The notes below the pieces were generated by a model. It ran no database searches. It had not been told where the DNA came from and saw only the letters and a list, made by a program, of their open reading frames with translations. Made by a program: the position numbers and the translations under genes. A stretch of DNA of 22,963 bases, taken from the NCBI GenBank assembly GCA_047626155.1, contig JBLHRR010000083.1:1-22963 (forward strand). Reading direction: 5' to 3'. The DNA comes from CALGLS01 sp047626155 (GTDB lineage Bacteria; Bacteroidota; Bacteroidia; Chitinophagales; Saprospiraceae). Shown here one piece after another: positions 1 through 7,808 of the stretch (positions are counted from its first letter, which is position 1; each line of letters starts with the position of its first letter).

Positions 1-291
1 ATCTACTGCAAATATCTCCAGATCAATATCAAATTGGCCTTCCCAGATCATCGCATTGTTGAAAAAACGATAGCTGTTGGATAGAAATTGAAGGGCATCT
101 GTTTTGGTATTCTTTAGTAGGAAATCACCATAGAAGTTGCTCTGCGTTTCGATGTCACTACCTAGCAATTGGATGTTGACTTCAGAGAGTTCATTCCGGG
201 TACCTGCGTCTTGGATATGTCCATCATAAATGGCCTGGCCGTGACTGAGGAAGGGTAGGAAGGGGGAAGGGTTGGTTGGCGAGCTAAGCAT
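1..291 (-). CDS. Partial protein with carboxypeptidase-like regulatory domain (5' end only)
   Basis: The minus strand is open from the ATG at 291 through the window edge, so only the first 97 residues are visible. Residues about 18-60 follow the pattern of the carboxypeptidase-regulatory-like (CNA-B-like) beta-sandwich domain found at the N-terminus of many Bacteroidota surface and TonB-dependent receptor proteins: G-x-I-x-D-A-G-T, then L-x-x-V-N-I-Q-L-L-G-S, then S-N-F-Y-G-D-F-L-L. No signal peptide is apparent before it, which is odd for an exported protein; either the start lies elsewhere (the frame is open to 324 with TTG at 303) or the domain is used in a cytoplasmic or pentapeptide-like context. 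The function of the rest cannot be seen. Confidence 0.6.
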   Translation of the reverse strand, partial: MLSSPTNPSPFLPFLSHGQAIYDGHIQDAGTRNELSEVNIQLLGSDIETQSNFYGDFLLKNTKTDALQFLSNSYRFFNNAMIWEGQFDIDLEIFAVD

Positions 292-527
292 ATGGCATAT
301 CAAAGGAGGAACAAAAGCTATGCGTTAGATGCGTTTTGACACTCGCTTCATTTAAAGTTATTATAACCACAAACCTGTCCGCACGATAGGCGGAGAGCAG
401 GAAGGAACACAAAATTCCAACCAACAGGCGATAGAGGAAACCTTGTATTTTGCCACGCTATCTAGTCTTTAAAGGGGAGCTACTTTGCGGTGAATCTAGG
501 GCATTCGAATCAGGAATATTATTGTTA

Positions 528-2156
528 TTACAAACGATACCCCACAAATAAACCAGCCACCCGATTCTTCATCATCCCTCCGTTATCCGTTAGGTTCGTC
601 AAATTAGCCAAACCAAAATCATAAGTCAACCCAATTTGTATGGCTCCGAATTGAACGCCGAAGCCAGCACCAATTCCAAAATCCACTAGCTTGATGAAGT
701 CAGTGTCGGAGCTGCCGATATTGATGTCGTTGGTTTCTTTGTTGCCATTTAGGGTTGATTCGCTGCTGCCGTTAATGGCGATTCCGAGGTAAGGGCCACC
801 TTGGAAAAAGAAAGAACTGTTACCATTATTAGGTATGATTTTGAAGTGAGCGGGAATTTGGATATAATTTAATGTACGAGTAAAGGAAGGATCTAATTCA
901 TTTTTAGAACCTTTATATTTGGAACCTTTCATGGAAAATTGCGCGCCCGTTTCTATGCTGAGGCTATTGGTGAGAGGTAAGTCAACGGCCACTCCTCCCA
1001 TGGCTCCGAATTTGAAGGAATCGTCTTCGCTGGTTTCACTGTCGTCGTTTTTAACCAATAATTTACTGGCGTTTAGTCCAGCCTTAAAACCGAATCCAAC
1101 GCGTCGCTTTTTTTTCTTGCTAGGTTCTAGGTCTTCTGAATCCGTAAAAAAGTCACCACTCAATTCATCAAAAGTTTTTTCGCTGATGACTACTTTTTTA
1201 GGTTTCTTTTTTAATTTGTTTTTTTCGGCACGAGCTATTTTTTCTTTTTCCAGAATGCGTGCAGCATGTTCTATTTCGCTTTCTCTTTTATCAGCTTCTA
1301 ATCGGCCTTTTTCTTTAGCGTCAGCGTTGCCATCTCTCATGCCCATTTCGGAATTCATTCTTTTTTTGCCTGCTGTTTTTTGAGCAGCTACCAGTTCTTG
1401 CTCTGCCGCCATGCTGGCATTCAGCTGAGCTGCTTTTAGAGCGGCTGCTTGCTCGGCTTCGGTTCTTACTTCAGGGGTAATGACGACTTCTTTTTCTTCT
1501 ACCTTTGTGATTTTGGTATCGGCTTCTGTTAGTACTAAGTTTCCGCTAGTCGAAACCGCCGTTTCTGTTTTGCCCATTTCGAGCTTAGTTTCGCTGATGC
1601 TTACCGTTGGTTCTGGCTTAGGAGCGGTGACAACCTCGGCTGGTTTTTCAACATACAGTTTAATGGTTTTTTTGGTGTAAACCGTGTAAGCTTTCTCCGC
1701 TTCTTTAGCCATGCTTTCTAAATCGCCACCAGCTCCAAAGATTATTTCCATATAGTCTCGGCTGGTTTTTAATGTATTTTTATTGTTAGATTTTATAGCG
1801 TTTAGCGCTAACGCAATAGCTTCTACTCCTCGGGATTTTTTGATACAAGTAAGTAAACCATCATTTCCAACTGCTGAAAATTTGGAGTATTTAGTAAGGC
1901 CCGGATGAGGCAGTACCTGGCCATAATTAAATCCGGATTCTGTGCCGGCACCGGATTGTACAGAGGCTATTAGTTGCACCATAAATACCGGAACTTTCCA
2001 TGTAGTGGCGCGTTTGGTGGCTTCCGTTTTTTTAGAAAGCATGAACTTTTTGTGGGCAGCGGAACTAGCAGTCATTCCGCTTGGGCGAAATAATTCCTGT
2101 GCATTGACTTGTAGGCAAAGTGCTAAAAGGAGTAGGGTGAGTAATTGCTTTGTCAT
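528..2156 (-). CDS. Outer membrane beta-barrel protein with N-terminal unknown domain and coiled coil
   Basis: A 542-residue exported protein. Residues 1-20 form a signal peptide ending near VNAQ. Residues about 50-165 are a soluble domain that I do not recognise, with a GNDGLLTCIKKSRGVEAIA stretch. Residues about 165-235 are a Pro/Glu/Thr-rich linker, and about 240-325 a highly charged Ala/Glu/Lys helix that should form a coiled coil. Residues about 350-542 have the alternating pattern of the PorT/OMP_b-brl_2 outer membrane barrel: a GFKAGLNASKL first strand, IETGAQFSMKGSKYK, YIQIPAHFKI, FFFQGGPYLGI, and a terminal strand ending in YRL. The barrel assignment is fairly secure. The N-terminal region and helix probably lie in the periplasm. 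No partner is visible nearby. Confidence 0.8.
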   Translation of the reverse strand: MTKQLLTLLLLALCLQVNAQELFRPSGMTASSAAHKKFMLSKKTEATKRATTWKVPVFMVQLIASVQSGAGTESGFNYGQVLPHPGLTKYSKFSAVGNDGLLTCIKKSRGVEAIALALNAIKSNNKNTLKTSRDYMEIIFGAGGDLESMAKEAEKAYTVYTKKTIKLYVEKPAEVVTAPKPEPTVSISETKLEMGKTETAVSTSGNLVLTEADTKITKVEEKEVVITPEVRTEAEQAAALKAAQLNASMAAEQELVAAQKTAGKKRMNSEMGMRDGNADAKEKGRLEADKRESEIEHAARILEKEKIARAEKNKLKKKPKKVVISEKTFDELSGDFFTDSEDLEPSKKKKRRVGFGFKAGLNASKLLVKNDDSETSEDDSFKFGAMGGVAVDLPLTNSLSIETGAQFSMKGSKYKGSKNELDPSFTRTLNYIQIPAHFKIIPNNGNSSFFFQGGPYLGIAINGSSESTLNGNKETNDINIGSSDTDFIKLVDFGIGAGFGVQFGAIQIGLTYDFGLANLTNLTDNGGMMKNRVAGLFVGYRL

Positions 2157-2393
2157 GGTAATCGGTTTTATTATAAGGTGTATACTACCTAATAAGATCT
2201 ATGCACAATGGCATAACTCCTTGATTTACGGGGCCTTATTATTTGTTGAAGTAGTTTTGAGCGGGCAGGGTCACCTGAAGTAGATGCGATTGAATTGCTA
2301 TATTGGAATAGTATTATAGCATTGTTTCAACTTCGAAAGACAAATATAATTATATTTTGGGTTTATTTGATAAGTTTTGCTCACGAAGGGCAG

Positions 2394-2494
2394 ATGGCTC
2401 ACATAGAGAGCACAGAGCTAACGCGAAAAAAAAATACGATAGCTCTGCGTGTTCTGCGGCCTCTGTGTGATGAAAAAAAAACGCGTTATAAGAA
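2394..2494. repeat. CACAGAG-type palindromic repeat, copy 1
   Basis: This block starts ATGGCTCACATAGAGAGCAC and carries an inverted repeat: the CACAGAGCTA side pairs with TAGCTCTGCG and then with GGCCTCTGTGTG further on. It is repeated with a few changes 128 bases downstream (copy 2). The loop contains an A-run. It is non-coding in all frames of any length. Repeats built from CACAGAG and CTCTGTG arms are, from memory, common in intergenic DNA of several environmental phyla; no mobility function is shown here. Confidence 0.75.
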
Positions 2495-2521
2495 ACAATA
2501 AATTTATCCGTCTAAGAGTAA

Positions 2522-2616
2522 ATGGCTTACACCGAGAGCACAGCACTAACGCGAAAAGTACGATCACTCTGTGTTCTCTGCGGCCTCTGTGTGATGAAAA
2601 AAATGCTTTATAAGAA
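2522..2616. repeat. CACAGAG-type palindromic repeat, copy 2
   Basis: Second, slightly shorter copy of the 2394-2494 repeat. It shares the ATGGCT-ACA start, the GAGAGCACAG and CTAACGCGAAAA blocks and the GCGGCCTCTGTGTGATGAAA end, and even the trailing TTATAAGAA. It differs mainly in the A-run of the loop and in the inner arm. Its end lies five bases past the stop codon of the minus-strand SdiA-regulated-like gene, so the hairpin would sit at the very end of that transcript and could act as a 3' end structure (inference). Confidence 0.75.
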
Positions 2617-2621
2617 GTAAA

Positions 2622-3725
2622 TTATTTAATCAACCTAAATCGCATCACCGTTCCCTTCATAGAGCGCCCTTCATTGCTAATATACAACGTGCCATCCGGC
2701 GCAAAGCAAATGCCTTCCGGTTGTGAGAATTTCTTATCATTTAAAAATTGAACATCCGCTATTCGGCCATAGCTGTTGCAAACCAACAATACTTTTCCGA
2801 TAGAAGAAAGGATGTAGAAATTTTCATCCATTGGATGTTTCGCAATAGCGGAAGGCGAAAAATCAAGTAGTCGGTTTTTTAATTTTTTCCTTTTCTTTTT
2901 AGACAAATCTTCATCAAAGTAATCTTTGAAAAAGTCTTCTAGTTGCTCATCACTAATGGTGAATTTTGGATAGTCATTAAGCTCTTTTCTATCTAGGTCA
3001 AAGGCATAGAAGGCCTTGGTGTTTTTTAACTTGTGTTTCTTTTTGAGGGCAGGAGTTCCTTTGCAGGCGAGGATGAGTTCATTGGTCGTCGGATCAAAGC
3101 CGAGCCCTTCTACATCGTTAGCAGTCGTAAGCGGAGTTTTGATGGTCTTTTTTACTTTTGGTTTTTTGATGTCAATTGGGGTGATGTCGCCATTGGCTTT
3201 AAGCACATAAACGATGTCCCCAACTATTTCGATTCCTTCATAATCTCCGTTATTTCCAAATTCTTTTTTTTCTATGAGATTAAAATCGGTTGCGTCTAAG
3301 GTGTACAATCTTCCTGCTTCGTCATTAATCGCGAGCAGCGTGTTGTTTTTGGAGTTGTAAGTGAGTCCGGATATTTCGATGAGCTCTTTTGGAAGGTTTC
3401 CTTTGAAATCGGGCTTGTCTAGGTCGTATGGGAAGGTATAGCTTCTGTTGATTTTGGGCATCGACCTGCTTTTGAGGAGCGTAGTCGTATCTGTGCTATT
3501 GGTTTCTTTGGGCTTGGAGCTGTCTATTTCGCTCGGGACTTCTAAGCTATCTTCTTGTTTTTCTGGAGTTTGCAAAATGGAGTTGATGTTTATTGTATTT
3601 TTATTGTTATATTCTGAAGAAGAGCTTGGCGTTTGTTCTGTGCAAGAAACAAAGAAAAAGAGTAGCGCTAGATTGAGACTACCAAGAAAGAGAGACTGTC
3701 TATTATGTATTTTCGTAAGGGGCAT
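2622..3725 (-). CDS. SdiA-regulated-like lipoprotein (beta-propeller)
   Basis: A 367-residue protein. Residues 1-28 are a lipoprotein signal ending in FFVSC, so Cys28 should be lipidated and the protein anchored in an outer or inner membrane leaflet. A Ser/Thr/Glu/Lys-rich linker follows to about 105. Residues about 108-367 match the SdiA-regulated (YjiK-like) beta-propeller: ELIEISGLTYNSKNNTLLAI near the start, NDGDYEGIEI-like blade (GNNGDYEGIEIVGD), a DVEGLGFDPTTNELILACKG blade, and the end SQPEGICFAPDGTLYISNEG. A Lys-rich insert (around 275-290) interrupts one blade. Family members may be Ca-dependent or esterase-like, but no activity is established for most. A good promoter (3762-3791) lies 36 bases upstream of the start. 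Confidence 0.82.
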   Translation of the reverse strand: MPLTKIHNRQSLFLGSLNLALLFFFVSCTEQTPSSSSEYNNKNTININSILQTPEKQEDSLEVPSEIDSSKPKETNSTDTTTLLKSRSMPKINRSYTFPYDLDKPDFKGNLPKELIEISGLTYNSKNNTLLAINDEAGRLYTLDATDFNLIEKKEFGNNGDYEGIEIVGDIVYVLKANGDITPIDIKKPKVKKTIKTPLTTANDVEGLGFDPTTNELILACKGTPALKKKHKLKNTKAFYAFDLDRKELNDYPKFTISDEQLEDFFKDYFDEDLSKKKRKKLKNRLLDFSPSAIAKHPMDENFYILSSIGKVLLVCNSYGRIADVQFLNDKKFSQPEGICFAPDGTLYISNEGRSMKGTVMRFRLIK

Positions 3726-3761
3726 ATTTGTGCTGGATTTTGTTATTGATCCTAAAAGCTA

Positions 3762-3791
3762 CAAATATATTGCTTTTTCATTAAGTAACAA
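3762..3791 (-). promoter_or_regulatory. Bacteroidota-type promoter for the SdiA-regulated-like gene
   Basis: On the minus strand TTG (3791-3789) is followed by 19 bases and then TATATTTG (3769-3762), an exact match to the Bacteroidota housekeeping consensus TTG-N19-TAnnTTTG. The predicted start of transcription, near 3755, leaves a leader of about 30 bases before the ATG at 3725. The TTG element lies inside the end of the MITE-like repeat that starts at 3782, while the -7 element lies outside it. Confidence 0.65.
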
Positions 3792-3910
3792 CAAAAAATT
3801 AACTTCCCGATTTGGAAAGGATTATGTAAATCAAAAAGACCAAAGGGAGAGTGATTTATATAATCCTTTCCACGAAAGAAATCAGGAAATTATTTTTTGT
3901 GTAATGCTAA
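3782..3910. repeat. MITE-like inverted-repeat element, copy A (full length)
   Basis: A 129-base element with long terminal inverted repeats. The left arm runs TAAGTAACAACAAAAAATTA, TTCCCGATTT and GGAAAGGATTATGTAAATC; the right arm is its approximate complement, GATTTATATAATCCTTTCC, GAAATCAGGAAATTATTTTT and GTGTAATGCTAA. Near-identical elements are found at 21279-21406 (full length) and 10143-10209 (right half only). There is no coding capacity. TAA at both outer ends may be a target duplication. The left end donates the -33 box of the neighbouring promoter. Confidence 0.8.
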
Positions 3911-3960
3911 GGTACCTGCCGCTTGTTTGCTTTTGTGGAATGAATTTACTTAGGAGAGAC

Positions 3961-4004
3961 AAATAAAAAGCCCTGGAGAAATGAATCTCCAGGGCTTTTT
4001 ATTT
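3961..4004 (-). terminator. Intrinsic terminator of the histidine kinase gene (bidirectional)
   Basis: A perfect 18-base inverted repeat: AAATAAAAAGCCCTGGAG at 3961-3978 and its complement at 3987-4004, with an 8-base loop. The GC-rich core is flanked by A-run and T-run, so it can terminate in both directions. It lies 30 bases after the kinase stop codon. Confidence 0.9.
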
Positions 4005-4033
4005 GTATTTAGTGTGTTTATTAATAAAAGCCT

Positions 4034-5209
4034 CTATCTCAAAAACTTAGAAATAGAAAAATGGAAGGTACTGCCGCCTTCCGGATTAGCTGTTCGCCAC
4101 ACTTCTCCTTTGTGGATATTAGTTACTCTTTTGCAAATGGAAAGTCCTACGCCTGATCCTTCGAAGTCCATTCCAACCAATCTTCTAAAAGGTTCGTAGA
4201 TGTCCTGTTCATGTTTTTGACCAATGCCCATTCCGTTATCCGTGACTTTGAAAATCCAGGAATCCTCTGTTTCGGAATAATCTATAGTAATACAAGGTTG
4301 GTCCGATTTATTGAATTTAATTCCATTGCTGACCAAATTGTAAAAAACCATTCCCAGCAGTTCGGGATAGCAGGCAATGGATTTCGTGGGCAGATTTATA
4401 GTTACTTTTACAGAACGAGTATTTATGACATCTTGCAAATCAAGAAGCTTGTGCCCTACGAGTTTGGATAGCACTATATGACTGGATTTTAAATTCTTAG
4501 CCCCTGATTTAGCGTAGGTCAAAATATCATGAACGAGGGTGTCCATCCTTTTCGCGTAATTGATGATGAAATCCAGATATTCCATAGACTCCTCATCAAA
4601 CTCGTCTTTCTTTTTTGCGTGGAGCAACTGAGCGAAACTCATGACAGAACGAATCGGAGATTTTAAATCATGAGAAGCGGCAGCAGTGAATTTTTCCAAA
4701 TCCAGATTGGCCAGTTCTAATGCTTTGTTGGTGTCTTCTAGCCTGATGTTATATTCCACCATAGACTTGGTGTGTTCATTAATTTGGGTTTGCATTTCTT
4801 TTATCGATGTAATATCAGAGTACCAACCAACGATTCCGTACACCTTACCCCTCGAATCGAACAAAGGAGATTTAGAGATTTGTAGCCACCTTATCTTTCC
4901 ATCTGAAAGCGTTTGGTATTCTTCATAATTCAACTTAGCTTCTCCTGAATCCATCACAGCCTTATCTATCTTTCTGAAAAAATCAGCTTCTTCTTTACTC
5001 CAGGGTAAGTCGTAATCGGTTCTACCAACAATTTGGGCCTTATCGGCGATCCCTGCATAATTGGCAAAGTTATCATTGCAGCCCTGATATACGGAATCCC
5101 TATCTTTCCAAAAAATAAATTGAGAGCTGTTGTCAGCGAAGATGCTAAGTGCTTGTCGTTCTAAAGAAACCCGCATTAACCCTGGATCTAGCGTTTTATT
5201 GGTAAACAT
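4034..5209 (-). CDS. PAS-domain sensor histidine kinase, cytoplasmic
   Basis: A 391-residue kinase without membrane segments. Residues about 17-140 form one PAS/PAC domain: FIFWKDRDSVYQGCNDNFA at the start and GKVYGIVGWYSDIT at the end. After a short helix the HisKA domain carries the phosphoacceptor His180 in ASHDLKSPIRS. The ATPase domain shows all boxes: N box with N291 and N295 (NLVSNGIKFN), G1 DNGMGIG (324-330), F-box YEPFRRL and G2 GSGVGLSICK (351-360). It should autophosphorylate in response to a soluble or redox/ligand cue sensed by PAS. There is no response regulator next to it, so it is an orphan; the protein ends right after the ATPase domain with no receiver domain. It is a single-gene unit ending in a strong terminator. 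Confidence 0.93.
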   Translation of the reverse strand: MFTNKTLDPGLMRVSLERQALSIFADNSSQFIFWKDRDSVYQGCNDNFANYAGIADKAQIVGRTDYDLPWSKEEADFFRKIDKAVMDSGEAKLNYEEYQTLSDGKIRWLQISKSPLFDSRGKVYGIVGWYSDITSIKEMQTQINEHTKSMVEYNIRLEDTNKALELANLDLEKFTAAASHDLKSPIRSVMSFAQLLHAKKKDEFDEESMEYLDFIINYAKRMDTLVHDILTYAKSGAKNLKSSHIVLSKLVGHKLLDLQDVINTRSVKVTINLPTKSIACYPELLGMVFYNLVSNGIKFNKSDQPCITIDYSETEDSWIFKVTDNGMGIGQKHEQDIYEPFRRLVGMDFEGSGVGLSICKRVTNIHKGEVWRTANPEGGSTFHFSISKFLR

Positions 5210-5365
5210 GTGCCTTTTTTATTTCGATTAATCTGATATTTTAGCGGTTAAGCCTGCCTTTTAGCTGGTTTAACAAAAAGAATTACTGGTTTTAACATAT
5301 TCCAATATCAATGCCATAAGTAGGGTAGGAGGTAGGTTCTTCTTGACTAAGGGTAAGTATTGTTA

Positions 5366-6520
5366 TCAGAGGCGGCCGATGCCTCGCGAATTTTCCTTTA
5401 GAATCAACAGGATTTCTCTTAATTCGTCTTCCGTATAATTTCTTCGAATGATATCAATGTTATCTTCCATAAGACCATCTCTGACCGACCAAATACCAGT
5501 CAACTCATAGTAAACGGCGTCCGAAATGATTTCATCGTAGTTCAAATCATCTAGCATTCGCTTGGCGGAGATGTCCGCTTCCGAAGCAATATCAAACTTT
5601 TGGGCAATACGACGGATTGTTTTTTCTAGTCTCGTGAATAACAAACTGAGTTCTTCCTCCAGTTCCGATTTTACAACATAGGTTCTTGTCTCTTTGGTTT
5701 TCTTTTGCTCCGTCGGCGGAATCAGACCTTCAAAAGAAGTGTCGTACTTTTTTTGAAAAAAGGCATTGGCATCCAGAATAAAAATGACTTTTTGATTGAT
5801 TGTGTAAGTTTTGTAAATGTAATGTTGGTGAGCTTGTTTGTCTTTCTGTAGCCAGTCTTCTTTAGCTACGTCGAAGGTGAGGAAAACGGCATCGGTATTT
5901 TGTTCTACAACGTATTTTAATATTTCATGGAATAGAAAATAATCGCCATAGGGGAAATTTGGCTTTGCCGTAATATCGCCCATGCCAGGGAAAGAGAGGG
6001 TAGCGGAAGTCCTGTTGGTTTTGAGGTCATCAAATTCTTTGATTAGAAATTGTCTTTCCTCCCCTGATAGCGACTCTAGTTTTTCAAAGGTAGCGTAGCT
6101 ATCCATTAATTCATCCAGGCTTTCTTTATTAGGATCATTGTCGTCGTCGCCTTCATCCGATTGTAAATCTAACAGTAGACTTGCAAGAGCATCACTTAAG
6201 TCCGAAATTTGGGCTTCAGGAGAATGCGCAAAGCTTTCCCTTACTTTTGTTCTGTTTCGGATAAACTCGTCATGGACTTGTTTGCTGATGACGATCTGGG
6301 ATTGGTGCGCTTCAAAGAATTCGTAGAGCAGCTGTCTTCGATCAGGGGTGAGACTGTAGCCGCGTAGTAAGAGATTGGTATCCGGGAATAGCGGAATGTT
6401 GTCTAGAAGTTGGCTAGCAGAGTCGAGTTTGGAACGGTAATAATCCAGCGCTTCCTGAGCACAGGGAAGTACTGGATTATCTTGGGTGGTATTAAAACTG
6501 GTTCCTTTTTTAATTTGCAT
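5366..6520 (-). CDS. PIN-like domain protein (PIN_8/DUF4935 type), probable RNase
   Basis: A 384-residue protein. Residues about 40-250 fit the PIN_8 (PIN-like, DUF4935) family. The acidic metal-binding residues can be placed: D47 in FPDTNLLL, E85 in VHDEFIRNR, D193 in YGDYFLFHEIL and D217 in FLTFDVAKEDW. An acidic insert (around 122-140, SDEGDDDNDPNKE) interrupts the domain. Residues 260-384 form a helical C-terminal extension that I do not recognise. PIN enzymes cut RNA with divalent metal; members of this larger type occur in defence and stress loci, but no such role is shown here. Directly upstream, eight bases away, is a small minus-strand ORF (6528-6782) that probably shared its transcript. 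Confidence 0.78.
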   Translation of the reverse strand: MQIKKGTSFNTTQDNPVLPCAQEALDYYRSKLDSASQLLDNIPLFPDTNLLLRGYSLTPDRRQLLYEFFEAHQSQIVISKQVHDEFIRNRTKVRESFAHSPEAQISDLSDALASLLLDLQSDEGDDDNDPNKESLDELMDSYATFEKLESLSGEERQFLIKEFDDLKTNRTSATLSFPGMGDITAKPNFPYGDYFLFHEILKYVVEQNTDAVFLTFDVAKEDWLQKDKQAHQHYIYKTYTINQKVIFILDANAFFQKKYDTSFEGLIPPTEQKKTKETRTYVVKSELEEELSLLFTRLEKTIRRIAQKFDIASEADISAKRMLDDLNYDEIISDAVYYELTGIWSVRDGLMEDNIDIIRRNYTEDELREILLILKENSRGIGRL

Positions 6521-6527
6521 TCTATGT

Positions 6528-6782
6528 TCAGTCTAATAAGGTGTTCACCTTTAGGGCGTCATAGCCTAGGCTATGTATACCGATGATTCCATGAACTGTT
6601 TTCCCCGCTTTTATTGTTTTTCCGTTGATGTCGTATCTGTCTAATTCCGTTTTGAACTTATCATTTGCAGTTGCGGCCATCAGTATATTTGCGCCCGTTA
6701 TTGCAGGGCCAATAACGAGTCCTATGGGCGTTCTTTTTGTTTGTTGTATTTGTTTTGTTGAACGTATATTATCGTTTTTACT
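6528..6782 (-). pseudogene. Small ORF of unknown function with a broken or unclear 5' end
   Basis: The minus strand is open from 6782 (after a TAA) to the TGA at 6528. The amino acid pattern looks like real protein: a hydrophobic stretch TPIGLVIGPAITGANILMAA followed by NDKFKTELDRYDINGK and GKTVHGIIGIHSLGYDALKV. The only ATG is at 6680, in the middle of the hydrophobic part, giving 50 residues. Just upstream another frame carries IILIITC, resembling a lipobox, so a frameshift near 6783-6790 may have separated signal and body (inference). The family is not recognised. It ends eight bases before the start of the PIN gene, so the two were probably co-transcribed. Confidence 0.5.
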
Positions 6783-6836
6783 TTACGCATGTAATAATAA
6801 GGATAATTCGTCATCTGCTCGAAAAAAGCCATAAAA

Positions 6837-6879
6837 AAAAACCGATTTGAGCTAAATCGTTTAACTCAAATCGGTTTTT
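6837..6879 (-). terminator. Intrinsic terminator of the lipoprotein gene (bidirectional)
   Basis: A 15-base perfect stem: AAAAACCGATTTGAG at 6837-6851 and its complement at 6865-6879, with a 13-base loop, A-run before and T-run after. It lies just past the stop of the 6906-7430 gene and in front of the small ORF upstream of the PIN gene, so it separates the two units. Confidence 0.88.
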
Positions 6880-6905
6880 ATATAACAATGCTTATTCTTT
6901 GTAGC

Positions 6906-7430
6906 TTACTGACAAAGAACTGCTGTGAAATTTCCATTTAATGTACTAGTGTCATCGCCGATCGCATCTATTTTTCCGGCAACGGTAGTAGCAGTCACCT
7001 CCGTAATTTCAATAGCACCACAAAGTGCGATTACGGCATTTACTTCATTAACAACAGAAGCATCGTTAAAAGTGAGGCTGTAGCTTGTCCCCAACTCATA
7101 GACGCCAACGACCATAGGAACGCTGAAAATAATGGTAGAATCTGGTTTGTCAAAATTGAAACCATCACAAGCATCTCCAGAAACTGCTTCTCCATATAGG
7201 TTGAATCGGAATTGAGTTGCATCTGCAAAATCTTCTTCGGCGGTTCCTTGCACCACGTTGTAGCTGTCGCCCATAAAAGAACCTTGAGCATTTTGAGATA
7301 GAAACTCAGCAGTACAGTTGTCTTCTGGTTCATCGTCCGTGTCATCGCTGGAACAAGAAGTCAGCGCTAGAGTGAAAGATAAGGCGAAGAGGAGGCAGAA
7401 ACTCCAGGCTGTGTTTTTTAAGTTGAACAT
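6906..7430 (-). CDS. Hypothetical lipoprotein
   Basis: A 174-residue protein with a lipoprotein signal (FALSFTLALTSC, Cys26) followed by an acidic SSDDTDDEPEDNC segment typical of Bacteroidota surface lipoproteins. The mature part is short-stranded and Thr/Asn-rich, probably an all-beta domain, with Cys residues at 39, about 94, 137 region and the penultimate residue that could pair. I do not recognise a family. It has its own terminator and looks like a single-gene unit. Confidence 0.72.
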   Translation of the reverse strand: MFNLKNTAWSFCLLFALSFTLALTSCSSDDTDDEPEDNCTAEFLSQNAQGSFMGDSYNVVQGTAEEDFADATQFRFNLYGEAVSGDACDGFNFDKPDSTIIFSVPMVVGVYELGTSYSLTFNDASVVNEVNAVIALCGAIEITEVTATTVAGKIDAIGDDTSTLNGNFTAVLCQ

Positions 7431-7535
7431 TTTTCATTGTTAAGATAGACTTTGTTTTTTAGGACTTAAGTCTAAGGTTAAATAATCAGTTTTGTACGGT
7501 CTTAAAACTTATAAAGGAGATAGAACGCTGCTTTG

Positions 7536-7691
7536 TCACATTCCCAAGAGCGCTAAGTTTTTTACCTGATGATAAGTTAAAGCGGCTTTGATACAATTTT
7601 TCAATTTCTCCTCCGGTGCTTCGTCGTCCATTTGAAAAATGATGGCGCTGTTATTTTCAAAAGTAAAATCTACTGCGTCTAAATCAGAACC
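7536..7691 (-). pseudogene. C-terminal fragment of an unrecognised protein
   Basis: The minus strand between a TAA (7694-7692) and the TGA at 7536 encodes 51 residues with good protein character: DLDAVDFTFENNSAIIFQMD, then APEEKLKNCIKAALTYHQ. There is no start codon before an internal Met at residue 21, so this is most easily read as the remaining C-terminus of a decayed gene. It opens the decayed island 7536-10209. Confidence 0.45.
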
Positions 7692-7808
7692 TTATTAATC
7701 TCTGGCTCCTAAAGGTAGCTTAGTGACTGCGGAGAAAGAGGGCTACTTCTACAACGCAAAATTTGTTCGTTCTAAATTAAAGAATATTATGAGTAGCGTG
7801 GACGGCCA

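Noticed and set aside
325..527. Hairpin-like CTGTCC/GGAGAGCAGG block between the first two genes
   Set aside because: The pairing is imperfect and no second copy was found in the window.
919..1680. Plus-strand ORFs inside the outer membrane protein gene
   Set aside because: They are complements of the real minus-strand gene with Ser/Phe/Leu-rich composition and no own features.
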